Translations under genes and position numbers: made by a program
NCBI RefSeq assembly: GCF_003751845.1
Contig: NZ_RJKQ01000002.1
Coordinates: 682,001 to 746,000, forward strand
Reading direction: 5' to 3'
DNA: 64,000 nt
DNA from: Enterobacter sp. BIGb0383
GTDB taxonomy: Bacteria > Pseudomonadota > Gammaproteobacteria > Enterobacterales > Enterobacteriaceae
Part shown: positions 22,017-31,345 of the stretch, piece by piece
Numbering within the stretch: position 1 is the first letter of the stretch
How the letters are laid out: every line of letters begins with the position of its first letter
Notes under the pieces: model-generated
What the model saw: only the letters and a program-made list of their open reading frames with translations
Told to the model about the DNA's origin: nothing
Databases searched by the model: none

Positions 22017-22921
22017 TTTCCGCCTCCCTGCAACAGCGCAAATCCCGCCCGCGTCGCAGCATGCTGTTCGTTCCCGGCGCCAATGCCGCGATGGTCAGCA
22101 ATGCGTTTATCTATCCGGCAGATGCGCTGATGTTCGACCTGGAAGACTCCGTCGCGCTGCGCGAAAAAGACACCGCACGCCGGATGGTCTATCACGCGCT
22201 GCAGCATCCTCTGTATCGCGAAGTGGAAACTATCGTGCGCGTTAACGCCCCTGACTCCGAATGGGGTATCAACGATCTGGAAGCGGTGGTTCGCGGCGGC
22301 GTCGACGTGGTACGCCTGCCAAAAACCGACACGGCGCAGGACGTTATCGCTATCGAAAACGAAATCCTGCGTATTGAGAATGCCTGTGGTCGCGAACCTG
22401 GCAGCACCGGCCTGCTGGCGGCCATCGAGTCGCCGCTGGGGATCACCCGTGCGGTGGAAATCGCTCACGCTTCGCAGCGTCTGATCGGTATTGCATTAGG
22501 TGCGGAAGACTACGTACGCAACCTGCATACTGAGCGCACGCCGGAAGGCACAGAGCTGCTGTTTGCCCGCTGCTCCATACTGCAGGCCGCCCGTTCTGCG
22601 GGCATTCAGGCCTTCGACACGGTCTACACGGATGCCAACAACGACGCCGGCTTTCTGCACGAAGCGGCCCACATCAAACAGCTGGGATTCGACGGCAAGT
22701 CGCTTATCAACCCGCGACAAATCGAGCTGCTGCACAACCTGTATGCCCCGACGCAACAAGAGGTGGATCACGCCTGTCTGGTGATCGAAGCCGCAGAGGC
22801 CGCCGCTCGCGAAGGACGAGGCGTGGTTTCCCTCAACGGCAGGATGGTCGACAGCCCGGTGATCGAACGCGCCCGTCTGGTGATCTCCCGTGCAGAACTT
22901 TCCGGCATCCGTGAAGAATAA
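22013..22921 (+). CDS. citE: Citrate lyase beta subunit (citryl-ACP lyase)
   Basis: CitE cleaves citryl-ACP to oxaloacetate and acetyl-ACP. It is a 302-residue TIM-barrel protein of the HpcH/HpaI-CitE family. Conserved blocks are [64 protein letters not shown] and [13 protein letters not shown]; Asp and Glu in these bind Mg2+. The start [10 protein letters not shown] has GGAGG seven bases upstream and overlaps the citD stop. An earlier in-frame ATG at 21998 was not used because the added residues belong to the overlap and lack homology. Confidence 0.96.
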   Translation: MISASLQQRKSRPRRSMLFVPGANAAMVSNAFIYPADALMFDLEDSVALREKDTARRMVYHALQHPLYREVETIVRVNAPDSEWGINDLEAVVRGGVDVVRLPKTDTAQDVIAIENEILRIENACGREPGSTGLLAAIESPLGITRAVEIAHASQRLIGIALGAEDYVRNLHTERTPEGTELLFARCSILQAARSAGIQAFDTVYTDANNDAGFLHEAAHIKQLGFDGKSLINPRQIELLHNLYAPTQQEVDHACLVIEAAEAAAREGRGVVSLNGRMVDSPVIERARLVISRAELSGIREE

Positions 22922-22931
22922 GGCAAACACC

Positions 22932-24356
22932 ATGACGCAAACAAAACGCGACAACAAGCTGTGCGCAAGTCTGGAAGACGCGATCCGTCGTTCTGGCCTG
23001 CGCGACGGGATGACGATCTCCTTCCACCACGCCTTTCGCGGCGGCGACCTGACGCTCAATCTGGTGATGGAGAGCATCGCTGAGATGGGATTTAAAAATT
23101 TGACCCTGGCCTCCAGCTCCCTCAGCGATTGTCATGCGCCGCTGGTCGAGCATATTCGTCAAGGCGTGGTCAGCCGCATCTACACCTCCGGCCTGCGCGG
23201 AGAGCTTGCCGAAGCGATCTCTCGCGGATTGCTGAGCGAGCCGGTACAGATCCACTCTCACGGCGGGCGTGTTCATCTGATACAGAGCGGCGAACTGAAC
23301 ATTGATGTAGCTTTTCTGGGGGTGCCGTCCTGCGATCCCTTCGGGAATGCTAATGGCTATACCGGCAGAGCGTGCTGCGGCTCCCTGGGCTACGCCAAAG
23401 TGGATGCGCAGAGCGCCAGACAGGTTGTACTGCTGACGGGACAGCTGCTTCCTTATCCCCATAATCCAGCCAGCATCGCGCAGGACCAGGTGGATTTGAT
23501 TGTCGAGGTCGAACAGCCGGGCGACGCCGACAAAATCGGCGCAGACGCCACCCGTATGACCACCAACCCACGCGAGCTGCTGATTGCCCGCAAGGCAGCC
23601 GACGTCATTGTAAACTCGGGTTACTTCAAAGAGGGATTCTCCCTGCAGACCGGCACCGGAGGCGCATCGCTGGCGGTCACCCGCTTTCTTGAAGATAAGA
23701 TGCGTAGCCGCAATATCCGTGCCGATTTCGCCCTCGGCGGTATTACCGCCACCATCGTCGATCTGCATGAAAAGGGGCTGATCCGCAAACTACTGGACGT
23801 GCAGAGTTTTGACCGTAACGCGGCGGAATCTCTGGCGCGTAATCCGAATCATATTGAGATCAGTGCTAACCAGTATGCCAACTGGGGATCCAAAGGCGCC
23901 TGCGTCGATCGTCTGGACGTCGTGGTTCTGAGTGCGCTGGAAGTGGATACCGGGTTTAACGTCAACGTACTCACCGGCTCCGACGGCGTGATCCGCGGCG
24001 CATCCGGCGGCCACTGCGATACCGCCGCCGCGGCAGCGCTCTCCATCATCGTCGCACCGCTGGTTCGCGGGCGCATTCCGACGCTGGTCGATAACGTTCT
24101 CACCTGCATTACCCCAGGTTCCAGCGTCGATATCCTGGTCACCGATCACGGTATTACCGTCAATCCGGCTCGCCCGGAACTGGCGGAACGTCTGAAAGAA
24201 GCCGGAATGAAAGTCGTGTCGATCGAATGGCTGCGCCAGCGTGCGCTGCAGCTCACCGGTGAACCTCGCCCCGTCGGATTTACCGATCGTTCAATCGCCG
24301 TGGTGCGCTACCGGGATGGATCGGTGATGGATGTCGTTTACCAGGTAAAGGAATAA
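22932..24356 (+). CDS. citF: Citrate lyase alpha subunit (citrate CoA-transferase)
   Basis: CitF exchanges acetyl for citryl on the carrier protein. At 474 residues it is shorter than the roughly 510 usual in E. coli and Klebsiella. The start MTQTKRDNKLCASLEDA goes almost directly into the conserved core (IRRSGLRDGM), whereas E. coli CitF has about 36 more residues before it. No upstream frame restores them: the extension to 22890 lies in citE and reads unrelated sequence. The core is intact, with SFHHAFRGGDL, THR-rich CoA-transferase segments, GYFKEGFSLQTGTGGASLAV and GSDGVIRGASGGHCDTA. The ribosome site (AAGG) is weak, consistent with coupling to citE ten bases before. Confidence 0.93.
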   Translation: MTQTKRDNKLCASLEDAIRRSGLRDGMTISFHHAFRGGDLTLNLVMESIAEMGFKNLTLASSSLSDCHAPLVEHIRQGVVSRIYTSGLRGELAEAISRGLLSEPVQIHSHGGRVHLIQSGELNIDVAFLGVPSCDPFGNANGYTGRACCGSLGYAKVDAQSARQVVLLTGQLLPYPHNPASIAQDQVDLIVEVEQPGDADKIGADATRMTTNPRELLIARKAADVIVNSGYFKEGFSLQTGTGGASLAVTRFLEDKMRSRNIRADFALGGITATIVDLHEKGLIRKLLDVQSFDRNAAESLARNPNHIEISANQYANWGSKGACVDRLDVVVLSALEVDTGFNVNVLTGSDGVIRGASGGHCDTAAAAALSIIVAPLVRGRIPTLVDNVLTCITPGSSVDILVTDHGITVNPARPELAERLKEAGMKVVSIEWLRQRALQLTGEPRPVGFTDRSIAVVRYRDGSVMDVVYQVKE

Positions 24357-24359
24357 GCC

Positions 24360-24941
24360 ATGCGCTTACCCCCTGAGGAGGCCATCGGCCGCAACATCAC
24401 CCTTGACGAACTGCTGGCCAGCCGGGATGCACGGCAGGCAAGCCAGGGTGACTGGCTTAAGCGCCACGCGGTGGCGCTGGTCTCCTTTACGGTGGTGGCG
24501 CCAGGCCCGGTAAAAGACAGCGCGCTGACTCGCCGGATTTTTAATTATGGCGCAGCGGCTTTGCATACCCTTGCAGGGAAACAGGGCTGGCCCGTTATGG
24601 CGCAAAGAGGGCTGGCTTCTGCCAGCGGCCCGGAAGGCCTGCTGGCTATTGCCGCCCCCGCCAGGGACATCAAGCTGGCGACCATCGCGCTTGAACAGTC
24701 TCATGCGCTGGGGCGTCTGTGGGATATCGATGTCCTCACCCCGGAAGGTGAAATCCTCTCACGCCGCCATTTCGCGCTTCCCGCCCGTCGCTGTCTGCTC
24801 TGCGAACAGAGCGCGGCGGCATGCGGGCGCGGAAAAACACACTCTCTTTCCAGCCTGCTTACTCGCATGGAGGCGTTGCTGCATGTTGCCGATCGTGACC
24901 TGGTTTTTAGCACATATTTCGCAGCTAAATCATTTCCATAA
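24360..24941 (+). CDS. citX: Apo-citrate lyase phosphoribosyl-dephospho-CoA transferase
   Basis: CitX transfers the 2'-(5''-triphosphoribosyl)-3'-dephospho-CoA precursor onto Ser14 of CitD. It has 193 residues, about ten more than in E. coli owing to a different C-terminus after [11 protein letters not shown]. Conserved segments are [56 protein letters not shown] and [20 protein letters not shown]. It begins three bases after the citF stop. In E. coli K-12 citG follows here; in this window only 31 bases separate citX from citT. Confidence 0.94.
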   Translation: MRLPPEEAIGRNITLDELLASRDARQASQGDWLKRHAVALVSFTVVAPGPVKDSALTRRIFNYGAAALHTLAGKQGWPVMAQRGLASASGPEGLLAIAAPARDIKLATIALEQSHALGRLWDIDVLTPEGEILSRRHFALPARRCLLCEQSAAACGRGKTHSLSSLLTRMEALLHVADRDLVFSTYFAAKSFP

Positions 24942-24972
24942 TTATTAAAAAATCGATTCAGGAGAGTCACTT

Positions 24973-26436
24973 ATGTCTGTAGCCAAAGGTAGTATCTGGA
25001 AGTTACTGGCCCCATTGATAGTGATGGGCGTTATGTTCCTTATTCCCGTTCCTGACGGTATGCCACCACAGGCCTGGCACTATTTCGCCGTTTTCGTGGC
25101 GATGATTGTCGGCATGATTCTGGAGCCCATTCCGGCAACCGCGATAAGCTTTATTGCCGTCACCATTTGCGTTATCGGAAGCAATTACCTGTTGTTTGAT
25201 GCCAAAGAGCTGGCCGACCCTGCTTTTAACGCCGGTAAGCAGGCGCTGAAGTGGGGCCTGGCGGGTTTCTCCAGCACCACCGTCTGGCTGGTGTTCGGCG
25301 CGTTTATCTTCGCACTGGGCTATGAAGTCACCGGCCTTGGGCGTCGTATCGCGCTGTTTATGGTGAAATTCATGGGTAAACGTACCCTGACGTTGGGCTA
25401 TGCGATTGTGATCATCGACATTTTACTGGCGCCGTTCACGCCCTCTAACACCGCCCGTACCGGCGGGACCGTATTCCCGGTAATTAAAAACCTGCCGCCG
25501 CTGTTCAAATCGTTCCCGAACGATCCGTCCTCCCGACGCATTGGCGGTTACCTGATGTGGATGATGGTGATCAGTACCAGCCTGAGCTCTTCGATGTTCA
25601 TCACCGGCGCGGCACCGAACGTGCTGGGTCTGGAATTCGTGAGTAAAATCGCGGGCGTAAATATTAGCTGGGCACAGTGGTTTCTGAGCTTCCTGCCGGT
25701 TGGGATTATTTTGCTGATCGTCGCCCCGTGGCTCTCGTACATTCTCTATAAACCTGAAATCACGCACAGTGCGGAAGTGGCAACCTGGGCCAATGACGAA
25801 CTGAAAACGATGGGACGTCTGACGCGCAAGGAGTCGACACTTATTGGCCTGGTGCTGTTGAGTTTAGGGCTGTGGGTATTCGGCGGCAGCGTGATTAATG
25901 CCACCGCCGTCGGGCTGCTGGCCATTTCGCTGATGTTGGCGCTGCATGTGGTGCCGTGGAAAGAGATTACCCGCTATAGCAGCGCCTGGAACACGCTGGT
26001 CAACCTCTCCACCCTGGTGGTCATGGCAAACGGCCTGACCCGATCCGGATTTATCGACTGGTTCGCCAATACCATGAGCACCCACCTGGAAGGTTTCTCA
26101 CCTGACGCCACGGTTATCGTACTGGTGCTGGTGTTTTACTTTGCCCATTACCTGTTCGCCAGCCTTTCGGCGCACACCGCCACCATGCTGCCGGTGATTC
26201 TGGCCGTCGGCAAAGGCATTCCCGGCATTCCCATGGAGCAGCTGTGTATTCTGCTGGTGCTGTCGATCGGGATTATGGGTTGCCTGACGCCGTATGCCAC
26301 CGGTCCCGGGGTCATCATCTATGGCTGTGGATATGTGAAATCCAAAGACTACTGGCGTCTCGGTGCCATCTTTGGGGTGATCTTTATTACCCTGCTGCTG
26401 CTGGTGGGCTGGCCAATTCTGGCGCTCTGGAACTAA
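24973..26436 (+). CDS. citT: Citrate:succinate antiporter CitT
   Basis: CitT imports citrate in exchange for succinate during anaerobic growth. It is a 487-residue protein of the DASS/SLC13-like family with about 12 membrane segments, the same length as and very close to E. coli CitT. Useful landmarks are LAPFTPSNTARTGGTVFPVI and LLVLSIGIMGCLTPYATGPG, the two substrate-site loops. AGGAG precedes the ATG. It ends the cit operon at a long hairpin. The presence of citT rather than the Na+-dependent citS, and no oxaloacetate decarboxylase genes, fits the E. coli-type pathway with reduction of oxaloacetate to succinate. Confidence 0.96.
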   Translation: MSVAKGSIWKLLAPLIVMGVMFLIPVPDGMPPQAWHYFAVFVAMIVGMILEPIPATAISFIAVTICVIGSNYLLFDAKELADPAFNAGKQALKWGLAGFSSTTVWLVFGAFIFALGYEVTGLGRRIALFMVKFMGKRTLTLGYAIVIIDILLAPFTPSNTARTGGTVFPVIKNLPPLFKSFPNDPSSRRIGGYLMWMMVISTSLSSSMFITGAAPNVLGLEFVSKIAGVNISWAQWFLSFLPVGIILLIVAPWLSYILYKPEITHSAEVATWANDELKTMGRLTRKESTLIGLVLLSLGLWVFGGSVINATAVGLLAISLMLALHVVPWKEITRYSSAWNTLVNLSTLVVMANGLTRSGFIDWFANTMSTHLEGFSPDATVIVLVLVFYFAHYLFASLSAHTATMLPVILAVGKGIPGIPMEQLCILLVLSIGIMGCLTPYATGPGVIIYGCGYVKSKDYWRLGAIFGVIFITLLLLVGWPILALWN

Positions 26437-26452
26437 GCGGGGAAAACATCAG

Positions 26453-26487
26453 CAGGCTTTGCGACATGAATACTGTCGCAGAGCCTG
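26453..26487. terminator. Long hairpin between citT and rlmM
   Basis: A 14-bp stem with one G-U pair (26453-26466 with 26474-26487, seven-base loop) lies between the convergent citT and rlmM stops. GTCTTTC follows on the plus strand. It probably terminates both directions. Confidence 0.75.
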
Positions 26488-26502
26488 GTCTTTCAGATGG
26501 GA

Positions 26503-27603
26503 TTAGCGTTCGTCGCGACGCCCGCCCACCGCCGCCCACAGGCGACGCACGTGAACCGTCACTTCTTCGCGATCGTGGTACAGCTGGCGCGCCTGGATCT
26601 GCGCGTTGATACCGTGCTCGTCCAGCTGGGCCTGGATATAGGCCAGATTCTGGGACAGCTCTTCATAGCGCTTTTTCATCGGCAGCTTAAGGTTGAAGAT
26701 GGTTTCGCGGCACCAGCCGTTTACCAGCCACTGGGCCATCAGCGCCGAGACTTTGGCCGGTTTCTCGACCATATCGCAGACCATCCACGAAATATTGTTG
26801 CGGGTCGGACGATAGCGGAAACCGTCTTCGCGCAGCCAGGTCACCTGGCCGGTGTCCATCAGGCTCTGAGCCATCGGGCCGTTATCCACGGAAGAGACCC
26901 ACATATTGCGTTTCACCAGCTGATAGGTCCAGCCGCCGGGACAGGCCCCGAGATCGACCGCGTACATGCCGTTCGCCAGACGCTCATCCCACTCGTCCGC
27001 CGGAATAAAGACGTGAAACGCCTCTTCCAGCTTCAGGGTGGAGCGGCTTGGCGCATCCGCAGGGAAGCGAAGACGCGGAATGCCCATATAGAACGGGGAG
27101 TTGTTATTCGAGTACGAATACCCGGTATAGCAGCAGCCCGGGGCGATAAAGAACAGATGCACCACGGGACGCTTCACCGTTTCATAGTTTGCCAGCACGC
27201 CCGCACCGCGCAGGGCGGCACGCAGCGGCACGGTAAACTTACGGCAGAACTTCATCAGCTCTTTGCTTTCGTTGGTGTCCGCGACTTCAACGCGCAGATC
27301 GCCGCCTTTCTCTACCACGCCCAGCAGCATGCCAAGGATCGGCGTAATGCGGTCTTCCGGGGGGAGATCGCGCAGCAGTTCACCGGCAACAAACATCTGG
27401 CGGGCAAACACCAGCGAGCTGAACGGCAGGTCACGCGCCAGTTTATCGGCCTCGTCCTGCTGGTAGCATTCGAAAATCACATAGCCGCTGTTATCTTTGA
27501 CCCGCGCAAAACCAAACACCTCAAGGCGTGCGGCCTTATCGGTAATTTCCGCGGCGCACTCTTTCTCAAACCCCGGGCGACAATATAAAACCAGCTTATT
27601 CAT
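26503..27603 (-). CDS. rlmM: 23S rRNA 2'-O-ribose C2498 methyltransferase
   Basis: RlmM (YgdE) methylates the ribose of C2498 in 23S rRNA before subunit assembly. It has 366 residues: an N-terminal THUMP-type domain and a C-terminal Rossmann methyltransferase domain. The SAM loop is [17 protein letters not shown]. Catalytic-tetrad lysines and aspartate are visible in [13 protein letters not shown] and [13 protein letters not shown]. The start [16 protein letters not shown] matches the family; two codons upstream an alternative ATG exists. It overlaps the ygdD 3' end by 8 bases, so the two are coupled. Confidence 0.95.
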   Translation of the reverse strand: MNKLVLYCRPGFEKECAAEITDKAARLEVFGFARVKDNSGYVIFECYQQDEADKLARDLPFSSLVFARQMFVAGELLRDLPPEDRITPILGMLLGVVEKGGDLRVEVADTNESKELMKFCRKFTVPLRAALRGAGVLANYETVKRPVVHLFFIAPGCCYTGYSYSNNNSPFYMGIPRLRFPADAPSRSTLKLEEAFHVFIPADEWDERLANGMYAVDLGACPGGWTYQLVKRNMWVSSVDNGPMAQSLMDTGQVTWLREDGFRYRPTRNNISWMVCDMVEKPAKVSALMAQWLVNGWCRETIFNLKLPMKKRYEELSQNLAYIQAQLDEHGINAQIQARQLYHDREEVTVHVRRLWAAVGGRRDER

Positions 27604-27991
27604 GAACAACGCCCTTACGTTTCAGACGGATAGCACCAATTAACATTAAACCCCATCCGACAAGGAAGCAGACGCCGCCGACCGGCGTGACAAACGCCCA
27701 CAGGCGCAGATGGGAGAGCGCGAGGCAATAAAGGCTGCCGCTAAACAGCACGGTGCCGAGCGCGAGAAATACACTGCTCCAGTAAAACCAGATGCTGATG
27801 CGTCGCTGCATGGCGACGGCCAGGCCAAAGATGGCAAGGGTATGGAACGCCTGGTACTCAAGACCGGTCTGGATCCAGCCCATCTCTGCCGCGCCCATCG
27901 ACTTGCTTAATACGTGCGCGCCGAAGGCACCCAGCGCAACAAAAATAAAGCCACTTATCGCGGCGAAAATCAGCATGAAACGGCTGGTCAT
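27596..27991 (-). CDS. ygdD: DUF423 inner-membrane protein YgdD
   Basis: YgdD is a 131-residue hydrophobic protein of the DUF423 family with four predicted membrane segments (about 5-27, 45-63, 72-90 and 98-121). Family landmarks are GAFGAHVL near residue 22, [15 protein letters not shown] and GSLYCLALS. Function is unknown. It is nearly identical in length and text to the E. coli protein and lies just upstream of rlmM with an 8-base overlap. It follows gcvA (stop at 28017) in the same direction. Confidence 0.92.
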   Translation of the reverse strand: MTSRFMLIFAAISGFIFVALGAFGAHVLSKSMGAAEMGWIQTGLEYQAFHTLAIFGLAVAMQRRISIWFYWSSVFLALGTVLFSGSLYCLALSHLRLWAFVTPVGGVCFLVGWGLMLIGAIRLKRKGVVHE

Positions 27992-28016
27992 GTGGGTATC
28001 CTAAAAATTGAATGAG

Positions 28017-28934
28017 TTATTGTTCGTAGCGGAAGCGAAACTTTTCCTGCTCGCTGGCCGCTTTCGCCAGGATCCATTGCCGAAAGGCGGCTATTTTACC
28101 CAGTTCTGCCTGACTGTCATGACAAACCAGATAAAATGCATTCTTGCTGACCAGCACGTCGTTAAACGGGCAGACCAGACGCCCGGCTTCGATTTCCGTC
28201 TGGGCCATCACATTATTGGCCAGCGCCACGCCCTGCCCGTGAATCGCGGCCTGCAACACCATCGCGCTGTGGCTAAAAATCGGCCCCTGCTGCACATTGA
28301 TATGACTGAGACCCAGCTGGCGCGTATAAGTTTGCCAGTCGCGACGGGAAGCATCGTGTAGAAGGGTATGCTGCGCCAGATCCGCCGGCATTTTTAGCGG
28401 CTTATCGCCGGTCAGCAGCAGCGGCGAGCACACCGGCAGCAGATATTCGGCGTACAATTTTTCGACTCTCAGCCCCGGCCAGTTTCCCCGACCGTAAAAA
28501 ATCGCCACGTCGACATCATCGGCGAGTTTGTCTTCTTCGCGGTCCACGGCCTGAATTCGCACGTCGATTCCCGGATAAGCTGAGTTAAAGCTAGTGAGGC
28601 GTGGGACCAGCCAGTGAATGGCAAAGCTCGGCAGTAAACTGACGGTTAATGCCCCCCTGGCGCTGCGCGACTGGAGTTTACGCGTCGCCTCGGTTAATTG
28701 CGAAAAGATCTCTTTGATATCGAGGAAATAGCTCTGCCCTTCCTCGGTTAACAGCAGGGAACGATTGCGACGTCGGAACAGCTTAAGCCCCAGAAAGTCT
28801 TCCAGAGACTTGATTTGGTGGCTTACTGCGGCCTGTGTCACAAATAGCTCATCGGCCGCACGCGTAAAACTTAAATGGCGGGCTGCGGCATCAAATACAC
28901 GTAATGCGTTGAGAGGAGGTAATCGCTTCGACAT
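28017..28934 (-). CDS. gcvA: LysR-type regulator GcvA
   Basis: GcvA controls the glycine cleavage operon gcvTHP and the divergent sRNA gcvB in response to glycine, purines and the partner GcvR. It has 305 residues: an N-terminal winged HTH (SFTRAADELFVTQAAVSHQI) and a LysR substrate-binding domain. The match to E. coli GcvA is close end to end. The 128 bases to the gcvB start contain CTAAT on the minus strand (28991-28995), the core GcvA recognition element known from E. coli, suggesting autoregulation and gcvB control from the same DNA. Confidence 0.96.
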   Translation of the reverse strand: MSKRLPPLNALRVFDAAARHLSFTRAADELFVTQAAVSHQIKSLEDFLGLKLFRRRNRSLLLTEEGQSYFLDIKEIFSQLTEATRKLQSRSARGALTVSLLPSFAIHWLVPRLTSFNSAYPGIDVRIQAVDREEDKLADDVDVAIFYGRGNWPGLRVEKLYAEYLLPVCSPLLLTGDKPLKMPADLAQHTLLHDASRRDWQTYTRQLGLSHINVQQGPIFSHSAMVLQAAIHGQGVALANNVMAQTEIEAGRLVCPFNDVLVSKNAFYLVCHDSQAELGKIAAFRQWILAKAASEQEKFRFRYEQ

Positions 28935-29027
28935 GGTTATCAGGCTTAGATGTTAATACCATTTAACAAAGGGGAAACAATGCGTAACCCATTAGTTTTT
29001 TTTATCTGAGCCATTATAATTTGTCCG

Positions 29028-29056
29028 TTGAGGAACTACCAGCAAATACCTATAGT
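29028..29056 (+). promoter_or_regulatory. gcvB promoter
   Basis: TTGAGG (29028-29033), a 17-base spacer and TATAGT (29051-29056) precede the gcvB 5' end by six bases. This is a good sigma70 pair. Confidence 0.8.
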
Positions 29057-29062
29057 GGCGGC

Positions 29063-29268
29063 ACTTCCTGAGCCGGAACGAAGAGCTTTTTTCGGAATGC
29101 GTGTTCTGATGGGCTTTTGGCTTACGGTTGTGATGTTGTGTTGTTGTGTTTGCAATTGGTCTGCGATTCAGACCACGGTAGCAACGCTACCCTTTTTCAC
29201 TTCCTGTACATTTACCCTGTCTGTCCATAGTGATTAATGTAGCACCGCAAATTGCGGTGCTTTTTTTT
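29063..29268 (+). ncRNA. gcvB: GcvB small regulatory RNA
   Basis: GcvB is an Hfq-dependent sRNA of about 206 nt that represses many amino acid and peptide transport mRNAs (dppA, oppA and others in E. coli and Salmonella). The sequence is nearly identical to the E. coli RNA from ACTTCCTGAGCCGGAACGAA to the terminator. The G/U-rich seed R1 lies at about 29126-29158 (GTTGTGATGTTGTGTTGTTG). The terminal hairpin 29242-29260 is followed by eight T. It is divergent from its regulator gcvA. Confidence 0.96.
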
Positions 29269-29283
29269 CGCCTGAAATCCGGG

Positions 29284-29511
29284 TTAGTTTTTCAGTTCGA
29301 CCATTTCTTTCACGTCGGTGCGGTTGATCTGCTGTTTATTACCGTTGGCATCGGTATAGGAGATCATCCCGGTTTCATCATCGGTTTTAGGTTTCCCGTC
29401 GGAGACGATTGTCCGTCCATCATTGGTATGCATGACGTAGTTAGGGCTTGAGCAGGCGCTCAGGGCAAAGGTCAGCATACAGGCAGAGATAATTGCGGCA
29501 GTCTTTTTCAT
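29284..29511 (-). CDS. ygdI: Small lipoprotein YgdI (DUF903)
   Basis: YgdI is a 75-residue lipoprotein of the YgdI/YgdR family. The signal [20 protein letters not shown] ends in a lipobox with the lipidated Cys20. The mature part is one SH3-like DUF903 domain with [18 protein letters not shown] and [20 protein letters not shown]. The ATG at 29511 matches the family start; an earlier in-frame ATG at 29532 adds seven residues. Function is unknown. It is convergent with gcvB, whose terminator ends 15 bases away. A paralogue, ygdR, lies at 56607. Confidence 0.94.
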   Translation of the reverse strand: MKKTAAIISACMLTFALSACSSPNYVMHTNDGRTIVSDGKPKTDDETGMISYTDANGNKQQINRTDVKEMVELKN

Positions 29512-29705
29512 GATTTTTTCTCCGTTTAGCAATAAATGCTATGTAAACCTCGTTTGGTAACAGGCTACAACATTTACCTGACACTCTTCAGGATAACCTG
29601 CTTTCAGAAACCTGACGGCATAAACAGACAATTCCGAGGGACAATCCGCCCTTGCCCCGCCGTAAAAATTGCGCGACGATCTGCCTCATTGCCATGAGGA
29701 ACCCC

Positions 29706-30914
29706 ATGAACGCATTCAATCCCGCGCACTTCCGCGCGCAGTTTCCGGCCCTGGCCGACGCCGGTGTCTATCTGGATAGCGCCGCCACCGCCCTGAAACC
29801 GCAGGCGGTGATTGACGCTACCGCCAAATTTTACAGCCTGAGCGCCGGTAACGTGCACCGCAGCCAGTTTGTCGAAGCTCGTCGCCTGACCGCGCGCTAT
29901 GAAGAGGCCCGTGAACGCGTCGCGGCGCTGCTTAATGCCCCGGACGGACAGGATATCGTCTGGACGCGAGGCACCACCGAAGCCATTAATATAGTGGCCC
30001 AGTGCTATGCCCGCCCGCGCCTGCAGCCCGGAGATGAAATTATCGTCAGCGAAGCCGAGCACCACGCGAACCTGGTGCCCTGGCTAATGGTTGCCGAACA
30101 GACCGGCGCACGGGTCGTCAAACTGCCTCTGAACGCCAGCCGTCTGCCGGACGTCGAGCGGCTCTCTTCGCTTATCACCCCGCGCAGCCGCATTCTGGCG
30201 CTGGGCCAAATGTCCAACGTGACCGGCGGCTGTCCGGATCTGGCCCGGGCCATTTCACTCGCCCACGCGGCCGATATGGTGGTGATGGTCGACGGCGCTC
30301 AGGGTGCGGTGCATTTCCCTGCCGACGTTCGGAAGCTGGATATCGACTTCTACGCCTTCTCCGGCCACAAACTGTATGGCCCCAACGGTATCGGCGCGCT
30401 TTATGGCAAACGCGAACTGCTGGAGCAGATGACGCCCTGGATGGGCGGCGGGAAGATGATCACTGAAGTGACCTTTGACGGCTTTAAAACCCAGCCGGTG
30501 CCTTACCGCCTTGAGGCGGGCACGCCCAACGTGGCAGGCGTGATCGGCCTGAGTGCCGTACTGGAATGGCTGGAAGAAACCGATATCGCCCAGGCCGAAA
30601 GCTATAGCCGTAGCCTCGCAACCCTGGCAGAAGAAGAGCTGGCAAAACGCCCAGGTTTCCGCTCCTTCCGCTGCCAGGATTCGAGCCTGCTCGCCTTCGA
30701 TTTTGCCGGTATTCATCATAGCGATATGGCGACCCTGCTGGCGGAGTATGGCATTGCCCTGCGCGCCGGCCAGCACTGTGCCCAGCCGCTGCTGGCGGCC
30801 CTGGGCGTTAGCGGGACCCTGAGGGCTTCCTTCGCACCTTATAATACCCGCGCCGATGTGACCGCCCTGATCGACGCCGTCGATCGTGCCCTCGCTCTGC
30901 TGGAGGACGCATGA
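29706..30914 (+). CDS. csdA: Cysteine desulfurase CsdA
   Basis: CsdA is a PLP-dependent cysteine desulfurase of the SufS-like group that passes sulfur to CsdE. It has 402 residues. The PLP lysine is Lys222 (FSGHKLYG) and the catalytic cysteine is Cys358 ([10 protein letters not shown]), both at E. coli positions. [10 protein letters not shown] and [14 protein letters not shown] bind the cofactor. The start [16 protein letters not shown] fits the family and has GAGG upstream. Its stop overlaps the csdE start (ATGA). Confidence 0.96.
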   Translation: MNAFNPAHFRAQFPALADAGVYLDSAATALKPQAVIDATAKFYSLSAGNVHRSQFVEARRLTARYEEARERVAALLNAPDGQDIVWTRGTTEAINIVAQCYARPRLQPGDEIIVSEAEHHANLVPWLMVAEQTGARVVKLPLNASRLPDVERLSSLITPRSRILALGQMSNVTGGCPDLARAISLAHAADMVVMVDGAQGAVHFPADVRKLDIDFYAFSGHKLYGPNGIGALYGKRELLEQMTPWMGGGKMITEVTFDGFKTQPVPYRLEAGTPNVAGVIGLSAVLEWLEETDIAQAESYSRSLATLAEEELAKRPGFRSFRCQDSSLLAFDFAGIHHSDMATLLAEYGIALRAGQHCAQPLLAALGVSGTLRASFAPYNTRADVTALIDAVDRALALLEDA

Positions 30915-31345
30915 TCCTGCACCCGTTTGGCACCACCATCACCGACACGACGCTGCGCGACACCTTTGCCCCACTGAAGCAGTGGGAAGAGAAGTATCGC
31001 CAGCTGATCCTGCTGGGTAAACAACTCCCGTCCCTGGCGGAAGACGATAAGGCCCGGGCGCAAGAAATCCCCGGCTGTGAAAACCGGGTCTGGCTGGGGT
31101 ATCAGGTCGGGGATAACGGTGCGCTGCACTTCTTTGGCGACAGCGAAGGCCGGATTGTGCGCGGTCTGCTGGCGGTATTGCTGACCGCCGTAGAGGAAAA
31201 AACTGCCGATACGCTGCTGGCAGGCGACCCGCTGGCGCTGTTCGACGAGCTTGGCCTGCGCGGCCAGCTCAGCGCCTCACGCAGTCAGGGACTGGCGGCG
31301 CTGGCCGATGCGGTACAACAGTTTGCGCGTCAGGCTCAGGCCTGA
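30911..31345 (+). CDS. csdE: Sulfur acceptor protein CsdE
   Basis: CsdE is a 144-residue SufE-family sulfur acceptor that stimulates CsdA and receives its persulfide. The acceptor Cys56 lies in [14 protein letters not shown]. Other family segments are [18 protein letters not shown] and [19 protein letters not shown]. It overlaps csdA by four bases at the start. Its last ten bases overlap the 3' end of the convergent tcdA, a functional partner that binds CsdE in E. coli. Confidence 0.95.
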   Translation: MILHPFGTTITDTTLRDTFAPLKQWEEKYRQLILLGKQLPSLAEDDKARAQEIPGCENRVWLGYQVGDNGALHFFGDSEGRIVRGLLAVLLTAVEEKTADTLLAGDPLALFDELGLRGQLSASRSQGLAALADAVQQFARQAQA

